Assembly (NCBI GenBank): GCA_035582835.1
Contig: JAYKAV010002618.1
Span: 419,613-483,612, forward strand
Direction: 5' to 3'
Origin: Phoebastria nigripes
Taxonomy: Eukaryota; Chordata; Aves; Procellariiformes; Diomedeidae
DNA: 64,000 bases
The notes under the pieces are model-generated. The model had not been told where the DNA came from and did not search any database. It worked only from the letters and a program-made list of their open reading frames with translations. The translations under genes and the position numbers were made by a program. Positions 24,219 to 36,719 of this stretch are shown here, piece after piece (within the stretch, counting starts at the first letter, position 1; each line of letters starts with the position of its first letter).

Positions 24219-24680
24219 AGCTCCCTCCTGTGTGTGAGCTGTGGCAGTATTTTGGTGCACACCCAAATACCCAGAAATCACTCCAGAGCACTGCTCCCCT
24301 GAGCTAGCACAGCGGATCTGTTAGCAGCCTCTCCAACAGGACATGCATGGGGCAAAGTCCACGAGCATGCTCCAGTTGTGCCCACACGCATTTTCACACT
24401 TCGGTGAAAAGTCACTGGCAGAGAAAGCTCCTGAGGCAAACACCACTGTGACCCTTCCCTCTCCCATTGCCTGCTTCTGCAACATCATCTCTTGCTCCCT
24501 ATAGCACCCAATTTTTCCTTCCAGTCCCTTCTTAAAGCTCAGTGTGTTGAATCAGCTTTTAGGTACACATTTGTGTAAATACAATTGCAAAGGACATTGG
24601 CAACGTTGCTTTGCAGTAAGACAAAGCATATTGTGCTGTCTTTATGACTGTACAACCACTGGCCTTCTGCCCTTTCCCTA

Positions 24681-25154
24681 ATGCTTGCCTTCACTGCACC
24701 ACAGTTGCTACTTCTAGCTCTCCTACAAATGCACCTGAGTAGTCCTGCTGGAAACTCTGTGGGTCATGTAGAGAAAAGGGGAAAAAATATCATGCTCTCC
24801 CTGCTGGTCTGGCATCTGGCACGCTCCATGGCTCAGCCAGAAAGCTTGAGGGAGGATTGCGTTATCCATCTCAATGGGCTCTGCCCAGCTCTGCTGATAC
24901 TAACGCCCATCCTCTCCAAATGGCTGGTGCTCTCTTGGTCAAAATTACTCCATATAAATACATGTATTATCACAGGCAAAAGGAAGACCACAAAGTACAA
25001 TATTTTAATTGCTGAAAAACAGGAATGGAGTCCTTCAGAGCATACCACATGGGCCACACGAGGTCCAAGTGAATACAATCCCAGGTCCAAACACAAGTAC
25101 TATGGTTATTTCAGACAGAAATCAAATGAAGTCTTATCTGTTGAGCAAGGATAG
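24681..25154 (+). other. 157-codon open frame with signal-peptide-like start
   Basis: This is one of the longest open frames in the window. It begins with a hydrophobic Leu-rich stretch (M-L-A-F-T-A-P-Q-L-L-L-L-A-L-L-Q) that resembles a signal peptide, and a second hydrophobic stretch lies near residues 68-86. The rest has no domain I recognise, no cysteine pattern and no coding-like third-position bias. Chance frames of this size are expected in 64 kb, so I do not call it a gene. Confidence 0.1.
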
Positions 25155-25563
25155 GGAGAGAAGCAAATATACCATGAGCTGCTATGAGATTTCTCTTGTG
25201 TGTTATTCTTTTTAAGTGGAAACATGTGGTGGAAGATTAAGCAGCATCCTTTTAATCTCCGATTGTCCAGCTCCCCCTGCTGTAATTACATATTGGACAC
25301 AAATGGCAACAGATGTTCAGCGTCTAAGCTAAGAATTATATACTTACTCAATATCCCAGTGACTCAAAACACTGATTGGGAGGCTAGAATTTAAATTTAC
25401 ATGGGAGTGACAAAAGAAAGAGTTCCTAGACATGGGTGAGGCACAGAGAATATTAATGCAAACTTGAAGATGCACTCTTAATGAAAGGAGACAAACAGAC
25501 TCTGGATACTAGTTAGAGTGTTTTTAATTACAGTAATTTCTCCATGAATTATTTTAACCCATC
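25155..25563. other. Single-copy AT-rich DNA
   Basis: No gene or repeat is recognised. AT-rich words such as TTTTTAATTACAGTAATT at about 25520-25537 lead into the palindrome that follows. Confidence 0.5.
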
Positions 25564-25583
25564 CTCATCCTTATAAGGATGAG
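25564..25583. promoter_or_regulatory. 20-bp perfect palindrome centred on a CArG box
   Basis: The 20 bases read the same on both strands. The centre, CCTTATAAGG (25569-25578), is a perfect match to the CArG consensus CC(A/T)6GG, the binding site of serum response factor (SRF). The palindrome and consensus match are seen directly. That SRF binds here, or that any gene is regulated, is inference. No adjacent CArG box within a few hundred bases was noticed. Confidence 0.4.
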
Positions 25584-26176
25584 CCTCCATTGTTGTATTT
25601 CACATAACTTAATCAAATCTCTGCAATCCTGTGAATACAGCTAGATAGAAGGTTCTACCTAATCATTTCATTATACATCCAGTGGGCAGTCTGATTTCCC
25701 CATATTAAACCTAATAAGAACAGATCTGTCAGCATGTATTTTATCTTGTTTATTTTCCTTGAGATACGCACTTGTCCATAATCCAACTACATAAAAGATT
25801 TTTGCCTGATTTGATGAGAATTTTAAACAAATAGTTACTACTTCTTTCACTGGACTTCCTTTTCCTTGGATTATCACAGTAGTGGAAAAGAAGATGCTTT
25901 AAATTGGAGAGATGCTTTACCCAACATAGACATGAAACAATGTATCTTCCCTAAAGTTTAAGGGTATCAAAATCAGAGAGAAAGCAGTTGTAGGGGCCCT
26001 CGGGCACGTGAACTTCCACAGATTGTATCTCGCTGCAATCAGTCTCTAACTTCCTAAAACAGCAGACTTGCTCCATTTTCTCCCAAACATACTACTTCCA
26101 CCCATACTTTGGGTACCAGTTCAAACCCCATAATGTGATTCCTCCCACTATAGTGGCTCAGGCATAAATGCACATT

Positions 26177-26195
26177 TGAATGTTCTGAACATTCA
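26177..26195. repeat. 19-bp palindrome with one central base
   Basis: TGAATGTTC, T, GAACATTCA: nine-base arms that are perfect reverse complements around one central base. It is a possible dimeric binding site or chance. Confidence 0.6.
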
Positions 26196-27872
26196 GAGGG
26201 TGCATATGCGCATGAACTACAGTGTGTCTGAGTGTGACATAAATCCCTTTACTCATACGCACATCGCAATTGAGAGCAGACACTTGTTTACCAAAACATT
26301 TTCCGACAGATAACTGGAAACACTTTTAAGTCCATTAGTTCCACTGAACATTACTGAAAATGTTGTCTTTTAAAAGTGCATTTTATTATATATGATTTAA
26401 TTTTTCTTGCAAGATCAGAGGCTGGGATGCAAACCAACCTACTGTTTGCTGCCAGATGGCGTGTTGGAAGGGTATAAACTTATTTCACACAGAGCGCTAT
26501 GTGGCATGAGAATGCTGTTCTTACACTTCTAAACAGTCGTGCTTCTTTGAATGGTTTAGATTTACATTATTCTTTCAGTAAGCTCATAAGCTCTTCCCAT
26601 TTTTGCTAAAGCCTTGTGAAGTTACTAGATAAATACCACAAAACCTTTGGTGAAATTGTTACAGATAACTATTCTGTGCCCCCCTTAAATTTACTAGCCG
26701 CAGAGCTCCGAAGGGACAGCAGGGCAGCTGACCCAGGCACTGGGCTGATGTGCATAGAGCCAGAACAGACCACCACTGCCAGGTATTAAAGCAGCTGAGA
26801 AAGTGATCCGCAGACCCTAATGCACATACATTCTGATAAATGAAGTAACTTCCATGTGCCTTCACCCTGCACTGGGTCCCCAAGGAGACAGGGCACAATG
26901 TGAAGCATATGCTCCACCACTCTGTAGCCTTGGTTTGTTGCGGGAAAGAGCTGGTAATGTCCTCAACAGCATCAGGCTCTCCAGAAAGACCATCTATGTA
27001 TTTTACCTGAATTATAAGAACAACAATGAAATTCTTCAAAATACTTTGGGAAGCATGCTGATGGGCACATGCCATGTGTCAATAGCAGGTTTACATCCAT
27101 AGCCATCATAGACAGGCAAAATAGGTTCAATTTGCAACGGCAGCCTCTGTGCAGCAATCCTGCATGGCTAACCATGTGCATTTCAATTTTCTACATAATT
27201 GCTTTGGAAACGGAGGTGGAAAACCTCTCTCTCTTTCCTTCAGCAAAGCAACGCACAGTCTGCACCCGCTGCTAAAAATTGTATCAGTATCAATCTCCTC
27301 AGCGTCACAAACACACCCACATGCGTCTGAATCCTGAAATGCTTATTTTGCAAAGAGTGTGCCAAAAGATTTACTTACTCCTTAGAACTGTTTAATGATG
27401 TTGTGGGGATCAAAGGAGCAAGCATTTTCATGACAAAAGGAATTTGTACTCCAGGCTTTACAGCACAGACAGTGATTAGTGAGTCACACGTAAGAAGTGT
27501 CTCACTTTTCTCTTTTAAATAGCTGTTGTAGCATTTACCTAAACATTACAGTGCTGAATCAGTAGTTTCGCAAGTCTTCGCAGTGATTGCCTGAACTGCT
27601 CACCTTTACCTGATAATATCCTGGTGATAGCTCCTCACCTGAAAAATGTGTTCAGCGCAGTTACTTGGCTGCTAGCAGCCGGGCAGACATTAAGTATGCA
27701 TCCAAGATTTCCTGGAGGGGTTGGAGAGCAACCACTGTACCTGAAGGAGATTTAAAAACATCAGTTCCGAAAAGTGTATTTATTCACAAACGAAAAAGAA
27801 TTAGAAAGTGCCTCACTGTGGAGCTCAGCTAACTCAAAGCAACATCTGAATTTAATTACTTAATCTCTTTTC

Positions 27873-27895
27873 AAAAAAAAAAAAAAAAAAGAAAG
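27873..27895. repeat. Poly-A run
   Basis: About 18 A followed by GAAAG. No retroposed gene body is recognisable upstream. Confidence 0.75.
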
Positions 27896-29592
27896 AACTA
27901 TCCAGAGCTGAAACATCTACTCCCATTGCGATGCAACCCCCATCCTCCTCTTGACTTCTTCAGGTTTAAGACCCACTGCTCTCTCCTCCCACACTACAGC
28001 CCCCACCTTGCTGCCTTCCTTCCTAAACAACTCTATTTCTCCCTCCTCAATAGTGGTCGATGATGGTGATGAGCCTTCCTCTGCCCTCACTGCTCTCCTT
28101 GCCCCTTTCCCTGGAGAGTGTCCCTGCTGTATCGTTCCCTCTGCAGCTTTGTCATATTCATGCTACCCAGATGGTTCATCTCATGGTGGTACTGGTTTGC
28201 TGTCGGAAAGTGGGAGAGGGTAAGGGAGGAGAACAGGATTTTCTTTTTTAATTGCCTGGAATAAATGGTTGTTTTGTGGATGTTGTGGATGCAATTTGAC
28301 ACCCGAAAACTTTTAAGGGAGTCGGGCTTTTTTCGGCCCAACTTCTCCCTCCCTCCTCTCTCAACAAGGAAAGCTTTCAGTGTTGAAAACGGAAAGCTTT
28401 GCTGAGAAGACTTTCCTTTAATTGGAGTTCTAGGAAAAAGCTACAACTTCCTGAAGGAAATGAAAAACTGCATGAAAACAAGCTGGTTTTAAAAGCATTT
28501 TATGAAGAAAAATATTAAAACCCTCCAAAATTACTATCTAACCTGGGATCACTTCTTATTTTTGATCTGCTAAGATTTCTTTTCCGCTTTTACAGATCTG
28601 CCACTAAACATTCATTCTTCCATTAGCAGTTCTCTTCATTCCCTTCATGCGGTTCATTAGCAATCTCCCTTCATTTTTGTTGGTTTTCCTCAGCGTGTCT
28701 CAACTGGGGGGACCTTCAGGCATCAGATTTGACACTGTAGTGACAGAGGCCCCGGTGGGTGGCATACCCCACAGCCTCTTCTGCATCATGTGGCTTAATT
28801 CCCTCGTGCATGATAACCCCTGACACGACCCTACTCTTGTGAAAAAGCAGCCGAGTAAGAGACTTCTCTGTCTTCTTTGGTGCTTGTCTTTCTTATAACC
28901 CCTGCTCTGTGGAGCAGGAAAATATGTTTCACGCCAGGGCATGGTCCCAGCCCTGCCACTGCCCTCACCCGCCCACCCACGGTCCTGCCACTGAGCCCAG
29001 ATGGCTTCAGTGCAGGTGCCACTGCTCACCTGGGCACCAGCTGCATGGGAGAGCTTGGTGCATACTTCTGCTGCCAGATACTCTATTTTAAGAGCAGATG
29101 CTGTCTTACCACAAACTCTGAAAAATACGTAAGGTCCCAGATTGCAGGAAAAAAACACTGTTCAAAAGAAAACGTTACTGGAGTGAGAGCATTATGCATG
29201 ATTCATGGGCAGCACGATACCTGAAATATTTCTGTGATGCATTTTCCTCAAAGAGCAGTGTTAGGATTTCAAGAGAACATGCCAATGTACCCACAGTGTT
29301 TCTGTACAGCTCCTTGAATAGATACTGGTAAATGTATCTGAAGAAAAGCTTTTAAAGCTGTACTGAACTCCTGTGTCAAATGCAGCCAAAAACTTGACAC
29401 TTTTCCTTGCTGGTTGCTTAGTGCTAGGAGGGGAGGAAACACACATTTATTTGTTATTCTGCCATTACGAAAAATAATTTAATATCCTGACAAAGTATAT
29501 CTCAGAGATGTTAACTTGGGATCCCTAGCCAAATAATAATTTCCCAAAAATGAGGACTATTCAGATGAGAACTCCAGGCTTGGACAGAGTAA

Positions 29593-29620
29593 AGAGAAAA
29601 GTCTGCAGAGAAAAGTCTGC
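29593..29620. repeat. 14-bp tandem duplication
   Basis: AGAGAAAAGTCTGC is repeated twice, head to tail, with no mismatches. This is probably a recent slippage duplication. Confidence 0.8.
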
Positions 29621-30049
29621 AACACCATCAGTCAGATTAGCTTGGAGACTGGCATAGGAAGCAGATTGCTCTGCTGGAACTGACTCTTGGCTTTCTGAGA
29701 AAACAAGTAAGTTCTTCTGTCTAACGGGGCTAAAGGTGCACACAGCTAAGGCAAGGATGGCTTGCAGGATGCCACGTGCCTAGGGAGACGCCTTCCCTTT
29801 AGCTGAAGAACAGAGGGAGATTCTTCCTGGGTTGGGAGGGAGAGATGGCTTCAAGGTACGAGACAAAATCAGCTTGCTGTTGATATTCCCTGATTCCAAA
29901 TGAGAATTTCAGAACCAGTCAATAAAATCCATGTTTCTGGCTTCATGTCTAAGCTCCTAAGTAGAAATGCTCTAAGAGGCGTGGAGCACCTGCAAATCTT
30001 ATTTATGCTAACAGCAGCTGCAGGAATTTGGTATCTTTGAAACTTCAGG

Positions 30050-30290
30050 TCATTTTACATAGCCACCTTTTGACAGATTGAAGCATTTAATATTTTAAAT
30101 ACGATTTTTTTATTATCTTGACTAATATTTTGAGAGCTGCAACTTCCTCTCTGCTAAGGCAAATTGCGCAGACCTCACACGGTTCATCGCCTCTAACTCG
30201 TCAACATTCTTTTGTTAAAGCGTTGACACCCGAACAGATGGTATTCCCGGAGTGATCTCGCTAATAATCAGAAGTACTGCCCCCTGCCTC
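30050..30290. promoter_or_regulatory. Candidate conserved non-coding block
   Basis: This stretch keeps an unusual number of CpG dinucleotides for AT-rich sequence (TACGATT, TTGCGCAG, CACGG, TCGCC, AACTCG, AAGCGTTG, CCCGAAC, CCCGGAG, CTCGC). It contains factor-like words such as TTGTTAAAG, an E-box-like CAGATGGT and CTAATAATCAG. Retained CpGs outside promoters often mark selected elements. No alignment is available, so this is inference. Confidence 0.25.
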
Positions 30291-33200
30291 CTTTTTTCAT
30301 TGCTATTTAGCTATGCCGCTGCACTGCAGCTCATGCTTGATTGATTACCTGCTATTGCCTCTGCCTCCTTCGCAGATCTACTGCCTCGGGAATGCACTGC
30401 CCCATCTTACAAGTGAGACCTCCTTTCTTTGTCCCTGGATGTGTGCCCTGGCATGTCACATTAGTAAAATGCATGTTGTTCAGATGAACCCACCTCCTCA
30501 AGAGATCAAGGAGAGTCTGTATCAGTAACAGTAAAGTTCTCTTTCCTGTTTATTTACATCTGTGTCATCACCTGGGATTTATTGTGATTAGCTCTGAAGA
30601 TACTAAGCAGCACTGAACCAAGAACTGATTCCTGGAGAAACCTTATGTTAACACCCTCATTACCTGCATTACTCCCATGGTCTGTGAGCAAGGCTGATTT
30701 TAACCCACCTTACTGCTGCCTTTGTATTGTCTTAATTTTTTCTTTTATCAAAGGGACAGGCGGCAGCCATTCAGGTACCTCTAAGAAATCAGAGTAAATC
30801 ACAACAATGACCTCTTGCTTTATTAAAAACTATGAAGTTGGAGAATACTTATTCTACCTGGAAATAGTGTTGAATGACATCATTACACAACTGTGTTTTA
30901 ATTTTTGCCCCACCCAAGGTAAGGCAAAAGGTTTTCCAGGAGTCTTCTTGGAATCAATGTCAAATGAGCCAGTTCAAAGTTTCTAGGGTTAAACCAATTA
31001 CTGTTTCTAAAAATTAGCATATCATTAGCTTCTTCCAATAGTGTGCAACTTCCTTGCTAAAAGTCAACAGTGAATGTTCATCAAATTCTCAGCCAGTTCT
31101 TGTTTTGCCAGCAAAGCAGAAAACAGTAGGATACATCATATTTACCAGCTGTCTTCCTTTTCCCTTCATGAATTTGGCCTTTTTTTTCAGATGAGCAGGT
31201 TATGAAGAGTTGTCCTCCTTAAATCCTTCCCTGACACCAATCGTTCTTTCCTTCTCTGGCCTCTCCTCTGGTCTGCACTCTTTCCACTCCAAGTTTTATT
31301 TATCCAAATGCCTTAGGGTTGTTTGGGGTTTTTTTCCCTCTGATGATAATTATTTTACAAGAAGGAACTGCCATACTTGATGAGATCCAACGCCCTCCTG
31401 TTTCAGCCCCTTGGCTCTGACACTGGCTAGCATCAACTGCTTCAGAGGCAGATATTGGCTAGCCTGCTGCCCAAGGAATCTTTCTGATTTCTGATGCTTA
31501 AGGGTTGTTTTAAACGTCATACTTTCTCTCTCCTCCTTTTCCAGAATCATATTTTTAAAGCACACTTCAATACAACTAGAGGCAGGATAATGAGAATAAA
31601 ATCCAATCACCTGTTTTTCACAGGGATCAACCGTGAATCTTCTGAGCCAAGCCTTTGACAGAGAAATAGGCAGTTTCCATAATGGAACTGTGAATCAAAA
31701 CATATCCCATTGATAGTGGGAAGGATTATTATTGAGCTACCATCCTATAAACTGGAAATGTATTTTTGAACTATTGCTTTTAGTACCTATTACTTCACAT
31801 TCACTATACTTAAGCACATAGCATTCCTTGGTTACAAGAGACAATTCATTATTGCTGTGTGAATTTTCTCTGGTTACCGTTACTGCAATACTTAACGTAT
31901 GCGACTTTAAAACTTTCTAAATATGTTATATTAAATGTATACAGTCAAAATGAATAGGATGTATTATATAGACAATGCAATACGCAGAATGAATATCACA
32001 CATGAATGATACACAGCAATAACATATCATGCTCCTGAAAGCATTCCTATATATTCATGCCAGCCTCTCTGACAGATGGAAGGACTACACATACTAAATA
32101 CTGGACATCTTCTAATTAATGCTGACCGAAGATGTGACACCAAGTTAATTGTTCTAAATGCAGTAGAAAAACAATAATAGCATATTGTGTGAATGAACAA
32201 AAAATGCAAGCGAATTTTTTAGTCTTTTTCTTCATCCAGGAAGGGAACAAACCACCTCAGACCTCAAGAAATTACGGAGAAGACCCAGGAGAAGAACAGG
32301 TCACACAGCTGAAATGGTGCCACTGTGCCATGGCCACAGGCTGCCCTCCTTGTTAGAAGGCTGTTGACAATGCCAGAGCTACTGCGTAGAGCTGCAACTG
32401 ACTTTTGGGGCACCCAGCATCAGCAGCAGTTTTCAGCTTGTCCTGGTTAGCCTTGGTGTTTTCCATCACATCTCAAGTCCTGGAGGCAAGCGACCATATC
32501 ACTACCTTAACTTACTTGTTTTTCCAAAATGATTTCTAGCCTCAAAGTTTGCAGAGAAGCACCTAACAAATGTGCTTTGAATAACTCTAGCTAGAAGGCA
32601 AACGTGAAAGATTTTTAACTTACTTTCCCAAGTCTTACGCATTACTCTTCGATGCCTCTTTTAGCCTGACTCATCTTGACTAAAAGCTTGGCAATAGCAA
32701 AGGTTGCCAGGAACTCTAAACAACACTTGGGTGAGAAACTAGAAGGCTGGCAGAGGTAACAGGGTTTGCTGATAAAAAATAAATCTCCCAGTTTATCTGC
32801 AAATTCATGTACCTAGTAGCCTCACCACTTGAACCCCAGGCACGCTGGATGGCATGGCATGAAGTGGAGGAGCACAGAGCAGGGAAGAGAAGCTGCTGGA
32901 GCAAGCCCATGCATCAGGCATTGCGCTGCCATGACAGCTCACCCGCCACAGGTCCAGGGAGCACACCACTGAAACCTGCAGTTCAGCACACAGGAAATGA
33001 TTTGAGCTATAATTTATTCCTTACTCTGGCCCCAGTTTAACAAAGCTGCTAAGCATCTGCCCAACTGTTTGCAGGATCAGAAGCAAAAGTGAAATTAAAT
33101 TTTTCAGTGGCCTATATACTACATGTTTCAGGGAACAATTTTTAAAGAAAAAAAAACCTCAAAATTACATTTTTTCTCTTGGCTATCAGAGTCTATTCTA

Positions 33201-33884
33201 AAGCATTCCTCTTAAGGCACCATTCATAATATTTAACTAACTAGCCATCTGTGATATGAATGTGTTTTCAGGTTTTGCACCTTATTTTAGGGGCTCTTCA
33301 TGTACTTGTTACAGCATGAAAATAGCAGAACACTGGCACTGGAAGTCCTCTGAGCACAAAGGTGACCTTTTGTTTGCTAGCAGCTGATGAAGTTGCCTAC
33401 AGGTGAGATAAACAACAGGAGAAACCATTTCTATAATAACGTATCTCTTTAAAGAAAAACATAAACATCTGTAATTTCTCAGACAAGAACAAATGCATGT
33501 TTAATGTCTCCCCAACATCTTCTCCCTGCTACACCCCCAGAAACTAGCTTACCTTCCATGACATATTTTATCTTCTCAAGTAGCAGGTCAGGGCAAGCCT
33601 CAGCATTCCCCAGATTCAGGCTTACCCAGTGGCTAGCTCCCACAGTCAGAGCAACAGTGATGCTACCGTGAAAGTAAGCCAACGCACAGTGATCCCAAAA
33701 GGCTGAAAATCCTTAGAATCAGTGCTAATTCTCATGGCCTTTAAAGACTTCTAGAAACATGTAGCCAGTGCCAGGGAGTGGGACAGGACTGTTAGCAGCC
33801 TGGACGTAGGTTGGCTTGAGTCACTCAAGAAACCACTCTCAGAAGTATGAGTCATTCCAGAAGATTTTAGGCAATTATTCCTAT
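30291..33884. other. Single-copy AT-rich DNA, no gene recognised
   Basis: I see no coding or RNA gene and no definite repeat. Open frames are under about 90 codons. Confidence 0.6.
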
Positions 33885-34325
33885 TTTCACAGAATCACAG
33901 AATCGTTTAGGTTGGAAAGTGATCTCTTGAGATCACCTAGTCCAACCTCCCTGTGCAAGCAGGGTCAACTAGACAAGATTGCCCAGGACTGTGTCCAGTC
34001 AGTTTTTTAATACCTCCAAGGAGACTCCACAGCCTCTCTGGGCAACCTGTGCCAGTGTTTGACTACCCTCACAGGAAAAAGTGTTTTATTGTGTTCAGAT
34101 GGAATTTCATGTGTTTTCATTTGTGCCCATTGCCTCTTGTCCTGTCACTAGGCACCACTGAGAAGAGCCTGGCTCCATCTTCTGCATCCCCTCCCATCAG
34201 GTATTTATTGATTTATAAGATCCCCCCCAAACCTTCTCTTCTTCTGGCTGAACTCTCCAGTCCCAGCTCTCTCAGCCTCTCCTCATATGAAAGATGCTCT
34301 AGTCCCTTGGCTATTTTCCTCTTAT
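33885..34325 (-). mobile_element. CR1 LINE, 3' fragment (older, frameshifted)
   Basis: Read on the minus strand, this is the 3' end of a CR1 element. Its terminus is the reverse complement of CAGAATCACAGAATCGTTTAGG, so the element ends at about 33889. Upstream on the minus strand are remnants of the polymerase C-terminus, seen as [10 protein letters not shown] near 34280 and, near 34050, V-K-H-W-H-R-L-P-R-E-A-V-E-S-P. Stops and frameshifts break the frame. It is 5' truncated near 34320, as is usual for CR1. Divergence from the youngest copies shows this is an older subfamily or insertion. Confidence 0.93.
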
Positions 34326-35470
34326 TGTTCATTTTAAAGTATTAGGACTTCACAGACAAGAGGCTGCATATTTTCAAAATTACAGGGTTTGGTACATAAG
34401 ATCCTTTATGCTGAGCAGGTGAGCTCGAAAGATTTGTGGACTGTCCACAGCAGTGAAAGTTCTGCACTTCGGAAACCTGCCCCACTGCAGCTGATGAGCT
34501 GTGATCAGACCTGGCAAACTGAACTTCTCTTGTAGCGCAAACTTACGTGATTTTGGAGAAAGTCCCTCGTGCCAGGCTGTAAGATGGCTGCTGCTGCAAC
34601 CACATTGGTGAGGAGGCAATGAAAATTGGCTTGTGACTGTGACCAAAACCACGAGGTTGTCACAATTAAACTGGCATAGTTGTGTTTCTTGGAAATAAAG
34701 GCTTCTGGAGGGAAGCCGGGGGGGGGGTGAAGGTACACTGTAGGAAGTGATCCGGGGTTCCGTTGACAAAAACTATCTCCATAACAGAAGCACTTTGTTG
34801 GTAGGAAATGTCTTTATACTGGCTCCACAAAAATGCTTCCAAGGATACTTTGAGCATCATGCATTTAATAGAGACGTGCAGTGCTGGCGTTCCCCATATA
34901 CTCCCCTGCAGCTCAGCTGGTATTTCACACATTTCCAAAGCAAAGATGAAGTCTCGTGTGTCACACACAGGCCCAGCGGCTGGCCTGGTCTGCCACCCAC
35001 CACTCAGCTGTGACTTGGGTGAGGGCTCAGGGCACAGGAGTCTACTCCAGGGCTCTGCATCTGGGGCAACACTCTAGCCAAGCCCCTGGACTAGTCCTCC
35101 AGCCCTGCTCTTACATGATCCAGTATGAATCCTGAGGACTGTTAAACAGGGTTTTTTACGGATGGCAAGAGAAGAGATCTGAAAGATTTGCTCCCGGTGT
35201 TGACCAGGACTTCTCCACCCAGCGTCCCACCTTTGCCTGGGTTGCCTGAGGACTTCCATTCCCCACCATGTTCCAACAGGGAGGGCAGCAAAGGGACAGA
35301 CGTCCAGCTGCTCTATGAAGGGCAGGAGGTCATACACATGTGCGAGTAGATGTACAGTACCAATGCACCAGAAATTAAATGGTCCCAAGAAATCCACCCC
35401 CATGGCAAAAACTTTTATTAAGAAAAATAAAGACTTAAAGTATGTGGAACAGTGATCAATTAGCATTTTT
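34326..35470. other. Single-copy DNA, no gene recognised
   Basis: Several overlapping open frames of 89-130 codons occur on both strands. One minus frame (35074-35466) includes a G-V-D-F-L-G-P-F string that superficially recalls retroviral integrase, but nothing else supports it. A G run lies at about 34718-34727. Confidence 0.5.
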
Positions 35471-35479
35471 TTGCCTTGT

Positions 35480-35790
35480 GGATTTGTTTTAGTTTTGCAT
35501 TTGTAATTACTTAAATGCAGTGTTCTTCACAGCAGACATAATTCACAGGCCTTTAATGCCGTGCCTTTCAAAACAAACATGAGTCACAGCCCCTAGGTAA
35601 ACTTCCTGGGCTGGCAGTGAATATCATTATTGTGTGACAGAGTGCAGCAAGCTGTTTGCCAGATTACTCAAGCTCCTAAAGCTAGCAAAATGCATTGCCA
35701 TTTATTTATTATGCTCATGGTAATTACAATTATCATCACTGCAGTGCCAATCTGTTTGCTGCAGAATGAAGGCCTCTTCATGATGTCTCC
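35480..35790. promoter_or_regulatory. Candidate conserved non-coding block, homeodomain-like sites
   Basis: The block includes GTAATTACTTAAATG near 35503 and GGTAATTACAATTATCATC near 35719, both typical of homeodomain clusters. TTTATTTATTATG and CACAGCCCCTAGG-type words are spaced among them. It has the texture of deeply conserved vertebrate enhancers, but this is judged by eye only. Confidence 0.3.
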
Positions 35791-36719
35791 AAGGATTCAA
35801 TGTTAGGCCTGAGTAGTTAGCCAAATTATGGGGCCTTGCAGGATTTTTTTTTTCTCCAAGAATGAGGACTTCCTAAGAGGCATCAAGCAGCATACTCCTG
35901 CTCATTTAACAACAATGTGCAGGAACACCAGGAAACCCCTGCTACAAACCTCTCCTTCTGTACAAAGTACTGTTTTGGTCTTTGCTTTGGGCACTAACTG
36001 TCTTCCAAGACAATATCCAAGCACAGGTTCCAGCTCAATATCATGTACACTGAACTTAAAAATTAATATGTATTTCCATTTCCCCACAAATGTGTCTTTT
36101 CGTGTATATATAAGGATCCATAGAAATTACATAATGTCTGAGTATGTGTATAAAGTAAACATGAATCTGCCTCTGCCTTTATTTCTAGCCTGTTCCTCAG
36201 TACATCTTGGCACTAAGAAGGAGGAGTCAGAACATACCGAGACATTAGGCCAGGGAGAGTAGCGAAACCCAGATTGTGAGCAGAGGGGGTGGAAACATAG
36301 AGTGTAGGCAGGTGAGAAATGTGAGATCATTTATCCAACCCTGCAGCAGTCTAAAAGAATACTTAGCCTCATATGGTGCTTTAAAGCTTCAAAATCCTCA
36401 ACGAACATTAGTCAAACTAATGAAATTAGTCATCTAAGGACATATTCTTTTTATTTTCATTTTAAAGGAATTTTTCTTAGATGATTTTGATGAGTTGCAT
36501 TAATTTAAAACACTACAAATGAGTTCTCTTAACTTGCCTTGCATTTCCCTTCACATCTCTTCTGGCAGAGTATCTCCAGGTTATCTAAGCATTGGTTCCT
36601 TGAAGGCTCTTGACATGATCAAACAGTATGCTTCCTGGTAACACATGTTACAATGTTAGGTGACATTTCTCAAACAAGATAGGACTAGATCTTTGGGATT
36701 CACTTTAGCTAATTGGGTT
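35791..36719. other. Single-copy AT-rich DNA
   Basis: No gene is recognised. The open frame of 144 codons at 35828-36262 (plus) has no motifs and is treated as chance. Confidence 0.55.

Larger units (their letters stand above)
25584..30049. other. Single-copy DNA, no gene recognised
   Basis: No gene is recognised. Notable small features are a 19-bp palindrome at 26177-26195, an A run at 27873-27890 and a 14-bp tandem duplication at 29593-29620. A GC-richer stretch at 28690-29060 holds overlapping frames on both strands (152 codons on minus) without motifs. Confidence 0.55.

Noticed and set aside
28700..29158. 152-codon minus-strand frame as a gene
   Set aside because: No domain, no coding-type third-position bias, and competing frames on the other strand.
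33953..34345. 130-codon plus-strand frame
   Set aside because: It is the antisense shadow of the CR1 fragment on the minus strand.
35074..35466. Retroviral integrase-like string in a 130-codon minus frame
   Set aside because: Only a short string resembles integrase. There is no zinc-binding or catalytic pattern, no flanking pol sequence and no LTR pair.
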